A stretch of 64,000 nucleotides of DNA from Roseisolibacter agri (GCF_030159095.1 NZ_BRXS01000007.1:62001-126000); one strand, 5' to 3'; shown: positions 27,008 through 35,807, counted from the stretch's first letter. The notes: generated by a model not told the origin, from the sequence alone. Numbers and translations: made by a program.

Positions 27008-28288
27008 CTACGCTGTCGTGCCGCGCGCCGGCGGCGCGCCCGCCGGCGACTTGGGGTGCTCCTCGGGCGCGCGTCCCGCCGCTCGGATGTTGATCACCTT
27101 GTTCAGCATGTCGAACCAGAAGGGCGCACCCAGCGACACGGCGAGCGTGGTCAGCGCGAGGCCCGGGAGGGAAAGGAGAACGTCGCCGGCACGGTAGGTG
27201 GCGACGAGGAGCGCGCGCGGCTTCCAGCTCGTGTCGGCATCGATCCGTGCGCGCACCGCGCGCGGCAGCGGCGGCCAGCCGAGCGGAACGCCGAGCATGT
27301 TCAGCGAGTCGAGCGTCCGACGGATCATCTGCAGACGGCGCGTCGCTGCCAGCGAGATGGCGCCGTCGGGCGAGATCCCTGCCGCCGGCTCGGTCGCCGC
27401 CGGCGTGGTGGGCCGTTCGGGCTTCTTGGCCGCGGCGCCGGTCACCGGGGCGGGCAGCGGCGGCTCTTCCGGGCGGCCGGCGGCATTGGGTCGGCCGGTG
27501 ACGCCACCGCCGGCGGAGCCCGCGGTGTCGGCGCGCGCCACGGTCGACGTGTCGATCCCAAGCGCGGCCGGCGACATGGACGCGAGGGACTCGGCCTGCG
27601 CCACGACGACGGCGCGCAGTGCGGCGCTCTCGGCGAGCGCGCGTGCGATGCGCAGCGTATCCGCGTGGGCGAGCACGGTGAGGAGCGCCGAGAGCACGAG
27701 GATCCGGAGCTGCGTCTTGCGCTTGTAGAGCCCCGAGACGCGCTCCATGACGTCCTGGTACCAGCGCTGGACGCGTCGCTGGACGTCGGCCAGCTCACCG
27801 CCCTCGTTGGCGAACGCCCGCAGCGGCTCCGCGATCTGTGGAGGGAGGCCGTCCAGCAGTGCCACGAGCTCGCGGCAAGTGGTGGCCGTCGGCGCGACGA
27901 CGTGGAAGAACGCCGTCGAGAAGGCCGTCACCGGGATGTAGGACGCCGCGTCCTCGGTGCCCAGCAGCGCGAACGGGCGCCGCCGCTTCTGGCGCAGCGC
28001 ACGGATGATGGGGTGCTCCCAGAACTTGTCGAGCAGCAGCTTCGCATTCTCCGCGTCCCTCTCCTCCTCCTTCGCGTCGGTCGGCGCCTGCGGGACCGCC
28101 TGCCGGCGCCACGTCCAGGCGCGCGTCAGGGATCGGCCGGTGAACAGCTTGTGGAGCCCCTCCTCCAACGTGTCGGCGCGGCTGTTCATCCACTGCGCGA
28201 CCAGCTCGTTCAGCGTCGTGCACGCGAGACTGAGCAGCACGTACATGAAGACGAGCCCGATCACGACGTCGAGCGTCTGAAGGCCCAC
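27008..28288 (-). CDS. Membrane protein of uncharacterised family (copy B, homologue of 9829-11115)
   Basis: A 426-residue homologue of the membrane protein at 9829. Shared landmarks in the same order are LDVVIGLVFMYVLLSLACTT (membrane helix 1), the amphipathic LEEGLHKLF region, HPIIRAL, ASYIPVTAFSTAFF, WYQDVMERVSGLYKRKTQ before a second helix, RTLDSLNMLGVPLGW, and SLGAPFWFDMLNKVINIR after the last helix. It differs by a charged insert (DAKEEERDAENAKLLLDKF) and a long Pro/Ala/Gly-rich cytoplasmic or periplasmic loop at about 255-320. It starts with GTG 28288, eight bases after GAGG. It heads a four-gene cassette with a small beta protein, a secreted protein and a membrane hydrolase. Function unknown. 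Confidence 0.7.
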   Translation of the reverse strand: MGLQTLDVVIGLVFMYVLLSLACTTLNELVAQWMNSRADTLEEGLHKLFTGRSLTRAWTWRRQAVPQAPTDAKEEERDAENAKLLLDKFWEHPIIRALRQKRRRPFALLGTEDAASYIPVTAFSTAFFHVVAPTATTCRELVALLDGLPPQIAEPLRAFANEGGELADVQRRVQRWYQDVMERVSGLYKRKTQLRILVLSALLTVLAHADTLRIARALAESAALRAVVVAQAESLASMSPAALGIDTSTVARADTAGSAGGGVTGRPNAAGRPEEPPLPAPVTGAAAKKPERPTTPAATEPAAGISPDGAISLAATRRLQMIRRTLDSLNMLGVPLGWPPLPRAVRARIDADTSWKPRALLVATYRAGDVLLSLPGLALTTLAVSLGAPFWFDMLNKVINIRAAGRAPEEHPKSPAGAPPARGTTA

Positions 28289-28449
28289 CTGGCTATCCTC
28301 CCCGTGCCGGTCGCCGAGATTCGCGGTTCACGTTCCGCTAGACGGACACGCGGTCCCGGTTTCCGGAGCGAGGTGCGCTTTCGACCGGAGATGCCGGGAG
28401 GCATGACGCGCGTCGGCGCGCTGGCGCGACGCGCCGTCGGCCGGCGGGT

Positions 28450-29424
28450 CTACCGATCGACCGCCGCGATCGCCGAGTCGAGGAGTGCGCGCAGCGTCGC
28501 AAGATCGGCCGGCGCCCCCACGGCGCGATTGCGCAGCGCGCGGAAGCGCGCGACCGCCGCGGCGCCCGCACGCCGCTCGTCGTCGGGCGCGCGGTCCAGC
28601 GCCGTGAGGATGCGCGTCAGCGCCTGCATCGGTGGCCGCGCCGGGGCGAAGAACTCCGCCCGTCCCGCGCGCGCCGCCAGCCGCGCGGCCTCGCTCCAGG
28701 CGCCGAGGTCGAACCACGCCGGCGACGCGGCGAGGTCGCGGAGCGCGGACGCGACCGCGGGGAGGGACGCGTCCGCCTCCGCGATGGGCGACGTCGCCAG
28801 CGCCTCCACCTGCGCCGCCACCGGCGCCCCGCCATCGACCCGTGCGGCGAGCCGGCCGAGCGCGGCGGCCGCCGCGCGCACCGCCGCCGCGTCGCGTGCG
28901 CGCAGCGAGAGGTCCAGCTGCGCGAACCGTCCGCCGAGCCGGAATGCGCCGCCGTCGCGCGAGAGCGGGTCGTCGGCCCCGCGCACCACGGACCATCCGG
29001 GCTGCTCCCAGCCCGTGCCGAAGCGCGACGCCATGTCGCCCGTCTGGCCCGGCACCGTGGCGTCGCCCACCACCTGCGCGATGTCGGGCGCGCCGGTCCG
29101 GCCGAACCGGGCGGGCAGCACGATGGCCGCGATCCCGGCGGCCGCCAGCAGGGGCACGGCGGTGAGGAGGCCGCGGCGCCAGCGGCGCGCCGCGGGTCCC
29201 GCCCCGGAGCCCACGCCCGGTCGCGGGTGGGGCAGGGGCTCCCCAGGCTCACCGCGGCCGCCCTCGTCCTCCAGCGCGCGTACGAGGGCGCTCGCCTCGA
29301 GGAGATCCTCGTACGACTCGTCGCCGCGCGCGAGCGCCGCCAGCACGCGCGCGCGCTCCTCGGCGCTCAGGGTGCCGTCCAGCAGGGCGGCGATGGTCTC
29401 CGGCGCGATGCGGTCGTTACTCAA
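28450..29424 (-). CDS. Anti-sigma-factor-like membrane protein
   Basis: A 324-residue protein with a short N-terminal cytoplasmic region (IAPETIAALLDGTLSAEERA, ALARGDESYEDLLEASALV) of the zinc-finger-less anti-sigma type, one membrane helix (about residues 78-97, LLTAVPLLAAAGIAAIVLPA) and an Ala-rich helical periplasmic domain of about 220 residues. The order and its position directly downstream of a sigma-factor gene on the same strand suggest it holds that sigma factor at the membrane and senses an envelope signal. The canonical HxxxCxxC zinc motif is missing, so this is inference. It probably starts at TTG 29424; no good ribosome site is visible, and a longer form starting upstream at 29478 is possible. 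Confidence 0.55.
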   Translation of the reverse strand: MSNDRIAPETIAALLDGTLSAEERARVLAALARGDESYEDLLEASALVRALEDEGGRGEPGEPLPHPRPGVGSGAGPAARRWRRGLLTAVPLLAAAGIAAIVLPARFGRTGAPDIAQVVGDATVPGQTGDMASRFGTGWEQPGWSVVRGADDPLSRDGGAFRLGGRFAQLDLSLRARDAAAVRAAAAALGRLAARVDGGAPVAAQVEALATSPIAEADASLPAVASALRDLAASPAWFDLGAWSEAARLAARAGRAEFFAPARPPMQALTRILTALDRAPDDERRAGAAAVARFRALRNRAVGAPADLATLRALLDSAIAAVDR

Positions 29425-29535
29425 AGGGGGCCACCGGACAGGACGTGCGGCGCGCGGCGCCGGAGGGGCGACGCACACCCAGCGTATTGACGGCCGCAGC
29501 GTGAAAAACTCGCACCCGCGATGGCGCCGGCCCGG

Positions 29536-30318
29536 TCACTCGCCCCCGCTCAGGAGCTCGGCGACGAATGCGCGGTCGATGCCGCGCGCTTCCAGCGCCG
29601 TACGGAGCCGGCGCTCCAGACCCTCGATCCGGCGATAGAGCGGCATCTGCTCGAGACGCAGCGCGCGGGCGATGTCCGCCACGCGGACGCCGTCCCAGAA
29701 GTGCAGGCGCAGGATGAGGCCGTCCTCCGGTGGCAGCGCCGCGACGACCTCGCGGACCACGCACGCTGCCGCCTCGAGCCGGTCGGCGTCCAGCGCCGTC
29801 GTCGCGTCGTCCGGCGAGGCCAACGTTCCGCCCGCCTCGCCGAGCGACTCCAGGCTAATCTCGCGCGTGGCGGGCCGTGGCGGCAGCCGCGCCGCCAGCC
29901 GCGCCAGCTCGACCTCGCTCTGCGTCGTGGCGGCCGTGTGGAGCAGCTGGATGGCTTCGCGCAGCGTGTAGCCGTCGCGGTAGAGCAGCTGCTCCAGGCG
30001 CACGGCGATCGGTCCCAGGCGCTTCGCCGCGGCCGACGGTCGCCAGCGTCCCCAGACGCTGTTCTTGTAGTCGCGGACGAGGTTCGCGAGGACGACCGCC
30101 AGGTACGTCGCGATCGTGCTCCGCCCGCCGAACTTCCGGATGATGGCGTAGTCCCCCTCGATCAGGCGCCCCTTCGCCCACGCCGCGAAGTCCTCGGCGT
30201 CCGCGCCGCCCAGCGCGTGACGGCGGGCCTGGATCGCGATGAGCCGCTCGACCAGCGGGAGGCAGGCGAGAAAGACCCGCTCCGTCTCGGAGGCGGTGCC
30301 GGTCGTGGGTCGTGACAT
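29536..30318 (-). CDS. ECF-like sigma-70 family RNA polymerase sigma factor
   Basis: A 260-residue sigma factor with two conserved regions. Region 2 (about residues 20-105) includes LPLVERLIAIQARRHALGG, EDFAAWAKGRLIEGDYAIIR, FGGRSTIATYLAVVLANLVR and DYKNSVWGRWRPSAAAKRLG. Region 4 (about 195-250) includes VREVVAALPPEDGLILRLHF and a helix-turn-helix VRVADIARALRLEQMPLYRR. The linker between them is about 90 residues, longer than in typical ECF factors. It would direct polymerase to a small regulon, probably including neighbours such as the CHAT protease. The start at ATG 30318 is preferred because upstream in-frame sequence is compositionally odd. The anti-sigma-like gene follows after 111 bases on the same strand. 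Confidence 0.8.
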   Translation of the reverse strand: MSRPTTGTASETERVFLACLPLVERLIAIQARRHALGGADAEDFAAWAKGRLIEGDYAIIRKFGGRSTIATYLAVVLANLVRDYKNSVWGRWRPSAAAKRLGPIAVRLEQLLYRDGYTLREAIQLLHTAATTQSEVELARLAARLPPRPATREISLESLGEAGGTLASPDDATTALDADRLEAAACVVREVVAALPPEDGLILRLHFWDGVRVADIARALRLEQMPLYRRIEGLERRLRTALEARGIDRAFVAELLSGGE

Positions 30319-30391
30319 GCGCCCTTGGGGGAAACGGACGGCGGGGCGGCCAACGTAGCGCCGGGCGCGGGCACTTGGCCAGAGGCGAACC

Positions 30392-31687
30392 GTGCGGCTG
30401 CCGCTGGACATCGCGGCCACCTCGGTGTCTACTGCGCCTGCGGCGCGCGTCACGCCCGCCGGCACCAGGCTCCCCCGGTCCGAGTCCCCATCCGTGCGCC
30501 CGATCGCCCGATCGACCGTCCGACGCGCCGTGCAGCACGCGCTCGCCCTCGCGTGCATCACGGTGGGCGCATCGTGTCGTCCCCGGATCCCGCCCGCGCT
30601 CGGAGCGGAGCCGCTCGGCGACGTGCAGACGACCGTGCTGCTCATCGGCGATGCCGGCGATCCGGGACGCCATGCCCGTGCCGGCGCGGAGCCCGTGCTG
30701 CGGGCGCTGGCGCGCGCGGCGAGCGAGCGCGCCGACCGCACCACCGTCGTCTTCCTCGGCGACAACGTCTACGACGACGGCGTGCCGCCCGAGGAAGGAT
30801 CGCCCGGGCATGCGCGTGCCGAGTCGATCCTGCGCCGCCAGCTCACCGCGGAGGACGGCATCCCGCCGGTGGTGCGCCGCATCTTCGTGCCGGGCAACCA
30901 TGACTGGAACGACCACGGGAGGCGTCGGGACCCGCGCGGCGCGGACCGCGTGCGCGCGCAGCGCGACGTGCTGCGCCGGCTCGACGGCTCCGGCGCGGCG
31001 ACGCTGTCGCCGCCGGCATCGTGTCCGGGTCCGGAAGTCCACGACGTCGGGCCGCGGCTGCGGCTGGTCGCGCTCGATTCCGAATGGTGGCTGCAGCCGG
31101 GTGGCGGCGCGGGCGCCTGCACCGAATCGGGCGTGCCGCACGACTCGGCGTCGTCGGTGGACGCGCTGCGCGCGGCGACGGCGACGGCCGGGGACCGTCA
31201 TGTCGTCGTCGTCGCCCACCATCCCCTCCTCACCGGGGGCGAGCACGGCGGGCACTGCACGCGGTGGCTGTCGCTCTGCTCGATCAAGCGTCTGTTCAGC
31301 GGCGGCAACTGGCAGGACACGCCCAGCCGCGCCAACGCGCGCATGCGTCAGGCGATCACCGCGGCGCTGCGCGATCGCCCGGCGCTCCTGTACGCCGCGG
31401 GCCACGACCACACGCTCCAGGTGCTGCGCGGCACCGGCGGCTCGGCGCCGGCGGCGCGCTACCTCGCCGTGAGCGGGGCCGGCATCTACGGCAACCAGTC
31501 GCAGGTGAAGTGCCTCGACGAGAGCCTCGCCGCGATCCGCGCACCGGGCTTCATGCGGCTCGACGTGCGCGCGGACGGCTCGGCGCGGCTGACGGTGCTC
31601 ACCGTCGATCGCGATGGCAACGCCACGGAGCGCGCGCGCGTGTGGCTGACGCGCGACGACTCGTCGACGACGCCGTGCGGGCGATGA
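30392..31687 (+). CDS. Calcineurin-like metallophosphoesterase, exported
   Basis: A protein of up to 431 residues with a complete two-metal phosphoesterase core: TVLLIGDAGDPG, VVFLGDNVYDDG, IFVPGNHDWNDHG, VVVVAHHPLLTGG and AAGHDHTLQVL, in the right order and spacing. These residues bind Fe/Zn/Mn and cut phosphate esters. A hydrophobic segment (HALALACITVGASC, about residues 50-63) looks like a late-placed signal or lipoprotein signal, so the true start is probably one of the GTG codons between 30392 and 30494 that puts the signal near the N-terminus. Conserved acid-phosphatase-like features are absent, so the substrate could be a nucleotide, phospholipid or phosphoprotein. Divergent from the sigma factor, sharing a very short (73-base) upstream region. 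Confidence 0.8.
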   Translation: MRLPLDIAATSVSTAPAARVTPAGTRLPRSESPSVRPIARSTVRRAVQHALALACITVGASCRPRIPPALGAEPLGDVQTTVLLIGDAGDPGRHARAGAEPVLRALARAASERADRTTVVFLGDNVYDDGVPPEEGSPGHARAESILRRQLTAEDGIPPVVRRIFVPGNHDWNDHGRRRDPRGADRVRAQRDVLRRLDGSGAATLSPPASCPGPEVHDVGPRLRLVALDSEWWLQPGGGAGACTESGVPHDSASSVDALRAATATAGDRHVVVVAHHPLLTGGEHGGHCTRWLSLCSIKRLFSGGNWQDTPSRANARMRQAITAALRDRPALLYAAGHDHTLQVLRGTGGSAPAARYLAVSGAGIYGNQSQVKCLDESLAAIRAPGFMRLDVRADGSARLTVLTVDRDGNATERARVWLTRDDSSTTPCGR

Positions 31688-31719
31688 TCGCGGCGCGCCG
31701 TCACGAGCGAGGCGCAACG

Positions 31720-31760
31720 CACGACGCCCGCCGCGCGACATTCGCGCGGCGGGCGTCGTG
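31720..31760. terminator. Perfect 19-bp hairpin between convergent genes
   Basis: Arms 31720-31738 and 31742-31760 are exact inverted complements separated by only three bases (CAT). It lies between the convergent metallophosphoesterase gene and the orphan gene at 31772, so it can terminate both. No T-tract follows. Confidence 0.85.
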
Positions 31761-31771
31761 TCCGAGAGCGA

Positions 31772-32665
31772 TCACGGCCAGCTGCCGAAGAAGCAGGACG
31801 CGACGTCGGGGGACAGAATGTGGGGCTCGTCCTGCGGCTTCAGTCCGGGACAGCTCGAACGAGGGGCCGGAAGGGGGCCCTTCTTCAACCATTCCGGCCA
31901 ATCCCCCTTCGGCGGCTCGAGCACTTGGAAGAGCCACTTGAAGTCGTAGTCCTCGAGTCGCGCGCCGTTGGGGTGCTTCGCGCACGCGTCCTCCTCGCAC
32001 TCCATCCGCTCCGGGTCTGGCTCGGGATGATCGTAGTTATAGATCCAAGCGCGCTGACCGTCACCGAGTGGGATGACCCGCGACACGCCGGGGCCCTTTC
32101 CGGGCCCGATGACTATCTCGGCATCATGGCTGGCCTTCGGTGACCAGATAGCGAGTAGCGGGATCCTGCGCGAGCCAGGGGCGTTCGGATTGTGATCCGG
32201 AGGAAAGTCGAAGACGAGTCGCGAGTTCTTGTGCACGCCCATCTCTCCGCCGTCGAACGTGACCTTCGTCGTGACGCGGTCCCAGAAGTCAGAGCCGGCC
32301 TCGTCGATGAGCGACAGGTGGTGTGACGCATCGGGTCCGTTCGTCAGCTGCGAAAGCGGCACGACGCGCTGCGGGGAGAAGCTCGGGTCGAGAGCGCAGC
32401 GACCACCAGCACCCTTCTCGCGCACCGTGACGCGTTTGTTCTGCAGGGGGATGGGCTTCTCCGTCGTCCCGTCCGCGTTTCGCACGATCAGCCCAGCATG
32501 GTGCTTCTTCGCCCTCGTATGGTCGGGGTGCTCACCATCTTTGGAGCTGCCGTGCGGTCGGACGCGAGTGCCGTCGGGCAGCAACACGTAGTCGAGCGTC
32601 TCCTTTCCGTTCTCCTGCCCCTTCACGAACAGGCACGGACCACGGAACACCACATTGATCGTCAT
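31772..32665 (-). CDS. Orphan protein of unknown function, lower-GC gene
   Basis: A 297-residue protein that I do not recognise. It has no signal peptide or membrane helix. It is polar and aromatic-rich, with NVVFRGPCLFVKGQ at the N-terminus, a His/Lys stretch (HPDHTRAKKHHAGLIVRNAD), RVTVREKGAGGRC, VVPLSQLTNGPDASHHLSLI, RRIPLLAIWSPKASHDAEIV and a C-terminus with several Cys and Trp (DYDFKWLFQVLEPPKGDWPE, SPDVASCFFGSWP). The reading frame uses noticeably more A/T-ending codons than its neighbours, which suggests recent acquisition. The ATG at 32665 has AGAGGA seven or so bases upstream. It lies between the metallophosphoesterase and the CHAT protease; a role as secreted effector or substrate is speculation. 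Confidence 0.6.
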   Translation of the reverse strand: MTINVVFRGPCLFVKGQENGKETLDYVLLPDGTRVRPHGSSKDGEHPDHTRAKKHHAGLIVRNADGTTEKPIPLQNKRVTVREKGAGGRCALDPSFSPQRVVPLSQLTNGPDASHHLSLIDEAGSDFWDRVTTKVTFDGGEMGVHKNSRLVFDFPPDHNPNAPGSRRIPLLAIWSPKASHDAEIVIGPGKGPGVSRVIPLGDGQRAWIYNYDHPEPDPERMECEEDACAKHPNGARLEDYDFKWLFQVLEPPKGDWPEWLKKGPLPAPRSSCPGLKPQDEPHILSPDVASCFFGSWP

Positions 32666-32738
32666 GTCGTCCTCTGGTGAGCGTTCGCACCACTAGACGG
32701 TCACACCGCGCGGAATTCCGGCCGTCGTCGGCCGGACC

Positions 32739-35700
32739 TCACCGCGCCTCGTACCGGAAGGCGCTCCACAGGCGCGGTGACCGCATCCCGGCCCCGCCGC
32801 CCAGCATGCGCACCTGCGCACGGCGCAGCGCCTCCGCGGCGTCCGCACCGGACGCCAGCTCCTCGTGCAGGGCCCGCATCAGCACGGCCGTGCCCGCGTC
32901 ATCGGCCTCCCACAGGCTGCCGACCACCCCGCCGGCGCCCGCCTGCAGGAACGCATCCGCCAGCCCGTCCTCGTGGTCGTCGCGGCGCGAGCGCGCCTGC
33001 GTCGTGCCGCACGACGCGAGGACGACCAGCTGCAGCCGCCGGAGGTCGAGCCGCGCGATCTCGGCGGCCGTCAGCGCGTTCGCGTCGAAGCCGCCGGGCT
33101 GCCGGGCCAGCACGAGGTGCGAGAGCGCAGGCACGCGCTCCACGAGCCGCGCATGCCCGGCGAAGTGGAAGATCGTCGCACGGCGCAGGGCACGCGTCAC
33201 GGCCGTCTTCGTCGCCGCGTCCGCCGTGAGCACCGTCGGCCGTGCGAACGCCGCGGCGAGCGCGGACGCCTCGCGCGCGGCCTCGCGCAGCGGCTCGAGC
33301 TCGCGGAACAGCGCGCCCTCGAACGCCGGGTCGCCGACGATCACGGCCGCGCGTGCGCGCTCCGCGTGGTGCGGCCGCGGCTCCGGCGACGCGGCGGGCA
33401 CGGAGGCGAAGCGCAGCGCGACCGACTCGACGACGTGCCGACCCGCCGCGTCCACCAGCCCGGCGAATGGCAGCCGCCCGAGCGCGCCGTCCGCGACGAG
33501 CACCAAGGCGCCCGCGCGCCGTGCGTCGGGCCACGCCGGCGCGAGCAGGAGGTCGAACAGCGCGCGCGCTTCGGTGGCCACCGCGACGGAATCCGCGTCG
33601 CGCCGGATCAGCGCCTCGAAGCGATCGATGCGCGCGCGCAGCTGCTCCGCACCCACGGGCACGCGGACCAGGCGACGCCGCGCACCGGCGGCGATCCACA
33701 CGAGCAGCTCGTGGCGCAGCGTGGTGTACTCGATGCGCGGCGTCTCCGCGGCCGGCGCCTGGGACAGCGCTCCCCACCCGCGCGCGCGCGCGGCGAGCCG
33801 GTAGGCCGCGAGCGTGTCGTGGCGCGCGACGCGGATGCCCACGAGCTCGCGGTAGACCTCGCGCCGCGCCGCCGCCAGATCGCGGGCCGCCGTCGGATCG
33901 CCGGCGACGGTCGTCTGCGCCTCGAGGGCCACGATCGCGGTGTCCAGGTCACGCTCGGCCGCCGCGGTGTCGGCGAGCCGCAGCCGGAGCCGCGCGCTGC
34001 GCGTCAGCGCCGGCGCGCGGCCGATCACGATCCCCTGCCGGCGGTAGTAGTCGTCGACCTCGCGCAGCCGTGCGATGGCGGCGGCGGGCGCCCGGTCGGC
34101 CAGCACCGCCGCCTCCGCCGAGGCGGCCTCCATCGCGAGCCGACTGCGCATCAGCGCGTCGTCGACGCCCGGCAGCGCCGCGCGCGCGGCCGCGAGGTGC
34201 GCGTGCGCCTGATCCGCCTGGCCGGCGACGGCCTCCGCGCTGCTCAGCCGCACGAGGGCGTCCGGACGATCCATCGGGCGCCCCGTGTCGTCCGCGGATC
34301 GAACCGCCTCGCGCAGCACCGCGATGCTGGCCCCGGTGAGGCCGCGCTCCGACAGCTGCCGGCCGAGGGCGAGCAGCGGACCATGGCGGACGCGCGCGTC
34401 GCGCCGCACATGGAGCGCGGCGAGCGCACGCGCCTTCGCGTGCAGCGCTGCCTCGTCGCGCCCGACGAGAAAGAGGACGTCGCCGAGCTGCGACTGCATC
34501 GCGCCGTGGTTCGACAGCTCGCCGATGCGCCAGAAGATCGCGTCCGCCGCCGCGTAGCGTTCGGCCGCCTCGCCGCTCCGTCCGCGCCGCGCGAGCGAGA
34601 GGGCCTGTCCCCAGAGCGCGCGCGCCGTGAGCGCCAGCTCGCCCCGTGCGCGCGCGGTGCGCTCCACCCGTGCATAGCGCGCCTCCGCGGCCGCGTAGTC
34701 GCCGCGATAGAGCTCGACGGCCGCGAGGAGGACGTCGGCCCAGCCGGTGAGCGACGGCGCGTCCGCGGCTCGCGCGCGCCGAGCCGCCGTCTCGAGCGCG
34801 GGGGACGCCCGGCCGTACGCCGCCGCGCGGAACGCGTCGGCACCGCGGGCGAGGTCCGCGACGGCGGCCGCCAGCGTGCGTGCCGCCTCGCCCGTCCGCA
34901 CGCACTCGCGTGCCAGGTGCACGACCGACGAGTCGCCCGTGCCGGCGGCCAGTGCCTCGCCGATCCCCATCGCCGCGTCCAGCGTGCGCGCCGTCCGCGT
35001 GCTGTCGCGCGCGAGCGTGGCGCTGCCCCATGACGGGAGCAGTGAGTCGAGCACGAGCTCGCGCGCGCCCTGCGGGTCCGAGCGCGCGACGTCGCGCGAC
35101 GCGCGCGGGCGGTCCTGCAGCGCGTCGAGGTGGCCGCGCGCCTCGCGCGCCCAGTCGACGGGTGGATCGGTCGCGAGGAACGCGTGCCAGGTCGCCGCCG
35201 CCTCGCCGTACAGCCCGACGCGCTGCAGGACCAGCGCGCGATTGAATGCGATCACGGCCGACGTGGTATCGAGCCGTGCGGCGCGCTCGACGTCGTCGAG
35301 CGCGGCGAAGACGTCGACCGCGTCGCCGTGCGCGCCGGCACGCGCGAGGTACGCGACCGCCCGGTCGTTCAGCGGCGCCGCGTGGCGGGCGTCCTGCGTG
35401 ATCACGTCGGTCAGCTGATCGATCACGCGGTCCAGCAGCTCCGGTCGCTCCGCCGCGAACGCGAGGTCGACGATCGCGCCGGCGTACGCCACGTCGGCGT
35501 ACGCCACGTCCGCGTCGGAGGGCGACCGTGCTGCCCGGATGCGGCCGGCCAGCGCCGCGACGTCGGCCACCGTCGCGTGCCGGCGCACGTTCGCGCACGC
35601 GATGCCCAGTCGAGGCACCGACGAGTCGACCACGCGGCACGGCACCCACGCGGCGGACCCCGCCAGGCGTGCCGCGAACGGGCGGTCGCTGGCGAGGAGA

Positions 35701-35807
35701 CGTGACGCCTGCGTCGAGAGCGGGTACGCGCGGGCGGACGCGTCGGCCGGGACGCCGCATGCCGACGCCAGCACGACGACGGCGGCCAGCGGCGCGATCC
35801 GGCGCAC
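32739..35807 (-). CDS. TPR-CHAT caspase-like protease lipoprotein
   Basis: A 1022-residue protein. A lipoprotein-type signal (APLAAVVVLASAC, Cys17) is followed by about 650 residues of helical TPR-like repeats (for example AVIAFNRALVLQRVGLYGEA, ADVLLAAVELYRGDYAAAEA, ALWGQALSLARRGRSGEAAE). A CHAT domain occupies about 740-1020, with VLVADGALGRLPFAGLVD, AVIVGDPAF, the catalytic His in ATIFHFAGHARLV (about 883) and Cys in LVVLASCGTTQA (about 932), then GVVGSLWEADD. The His/Cys pair of separase/caspase relatives is intact, so it should be an active cysteine protease. The start is uncertain: GTG 35807 gives the shortest form that keeps the signal, and an in-frame GTG about 70 bases upstream is possible. 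It lies near a sigma/anti-sigma pair, a recurring association. Confidence 0.8.
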   Translation of the reverse strand: MRRIAPLAAVVVLASACGVPADASARAYPLSTQASRLLASDRPFAARLAGSAAWVPCRVVDSSVPRLGIACANVRRHATVADVAALAGRIRAARSPSDADVAYADVAYAGAIVDLAFAAERPELLDRVIDQLTDVITQDARHAAPLNDRAVAYLARAGAHGDAVDVFAALDDVERAARLDTTSAVIAFNRALVLQRVGLYGEAAATWHAFLATDPPVDWAREARGHLDALQDRPRASRDVARSDPQGARELVLDSLLPSWGSATLARDSTRTARTLDAAMGIGEALAAGTGDSSVVHLARECVRTGEAARTLAAAVADLARGADAFRAAAYGRASPALETAARRARAADAPSLTGWADVLLAAVELYRGDYAAAEARYARVERTARARGELALTARALWGQALSLARRGRSGEAAERYAAADAIFWRIGELSNHGAMQSQLGDVLFLVGRDEAALHAKARALAALHVRRDARVRHGPLLALGRQLSERGLTGASIAVLREAVRSADDTGRPMDRPDALVRLSSAEAVAGQADQAHAHLAAARAALPGVDDALMRSRLAMEAASAEAAVLADRAPAAAIARLREVDDYYRRQGIVIGRAPALTRSARLRLRLADTAAAERDLDTAIVALEAQTTVAGDPTAARDLAAARREVYRELVGIRVARHDTLAAYRLAARARGWGALSQAPAAETPRIEYTTLRHELLVWIAAGARRRLVRVPVGAEQLRARIDRFEALIRRDADSVAVATEARALFDLLLAPAWPDARRAGALVLVADGALGRLPFAGLVDAAGRHVVESVALRFASVPAASPEPRPHHAERARAAVIVGDPAFEGALFRELEPLREAAREASALAAAFARPTVLTADAATKTAVTRALRRATIFHFAGHARLVERVPALSHLVLARQPGGFDANALTAAEIARLDLRRLQLVVLASCGTTQARSRRDDHEDGLADAFLQAGAGGVVGSLWEADDAGTAVLMRALHEELASGADAAEALRRAQVRMLGGGAGMRSPRLWSAFRYEAR
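35481..35510 (-). repeat. Perfect 15-bp tandem duplication in the CHAT gene
   Basis: The 15 bases at 35481-35495 are repeated exactly at 35496-35510 and encode the five residues DVAYA twice in the N-terminal part of the CHAT protein. Exact identity implies a recent slippage event; it adds five residues and keeps the frame. Confidence 0.9.

Noticed and set aside
27056..29638. 860-residue open frame spanning several minus-strand genes
   Set aside because: It runs across gene borders without any domain and is explained by a low frequency of stop codons at this GC content.
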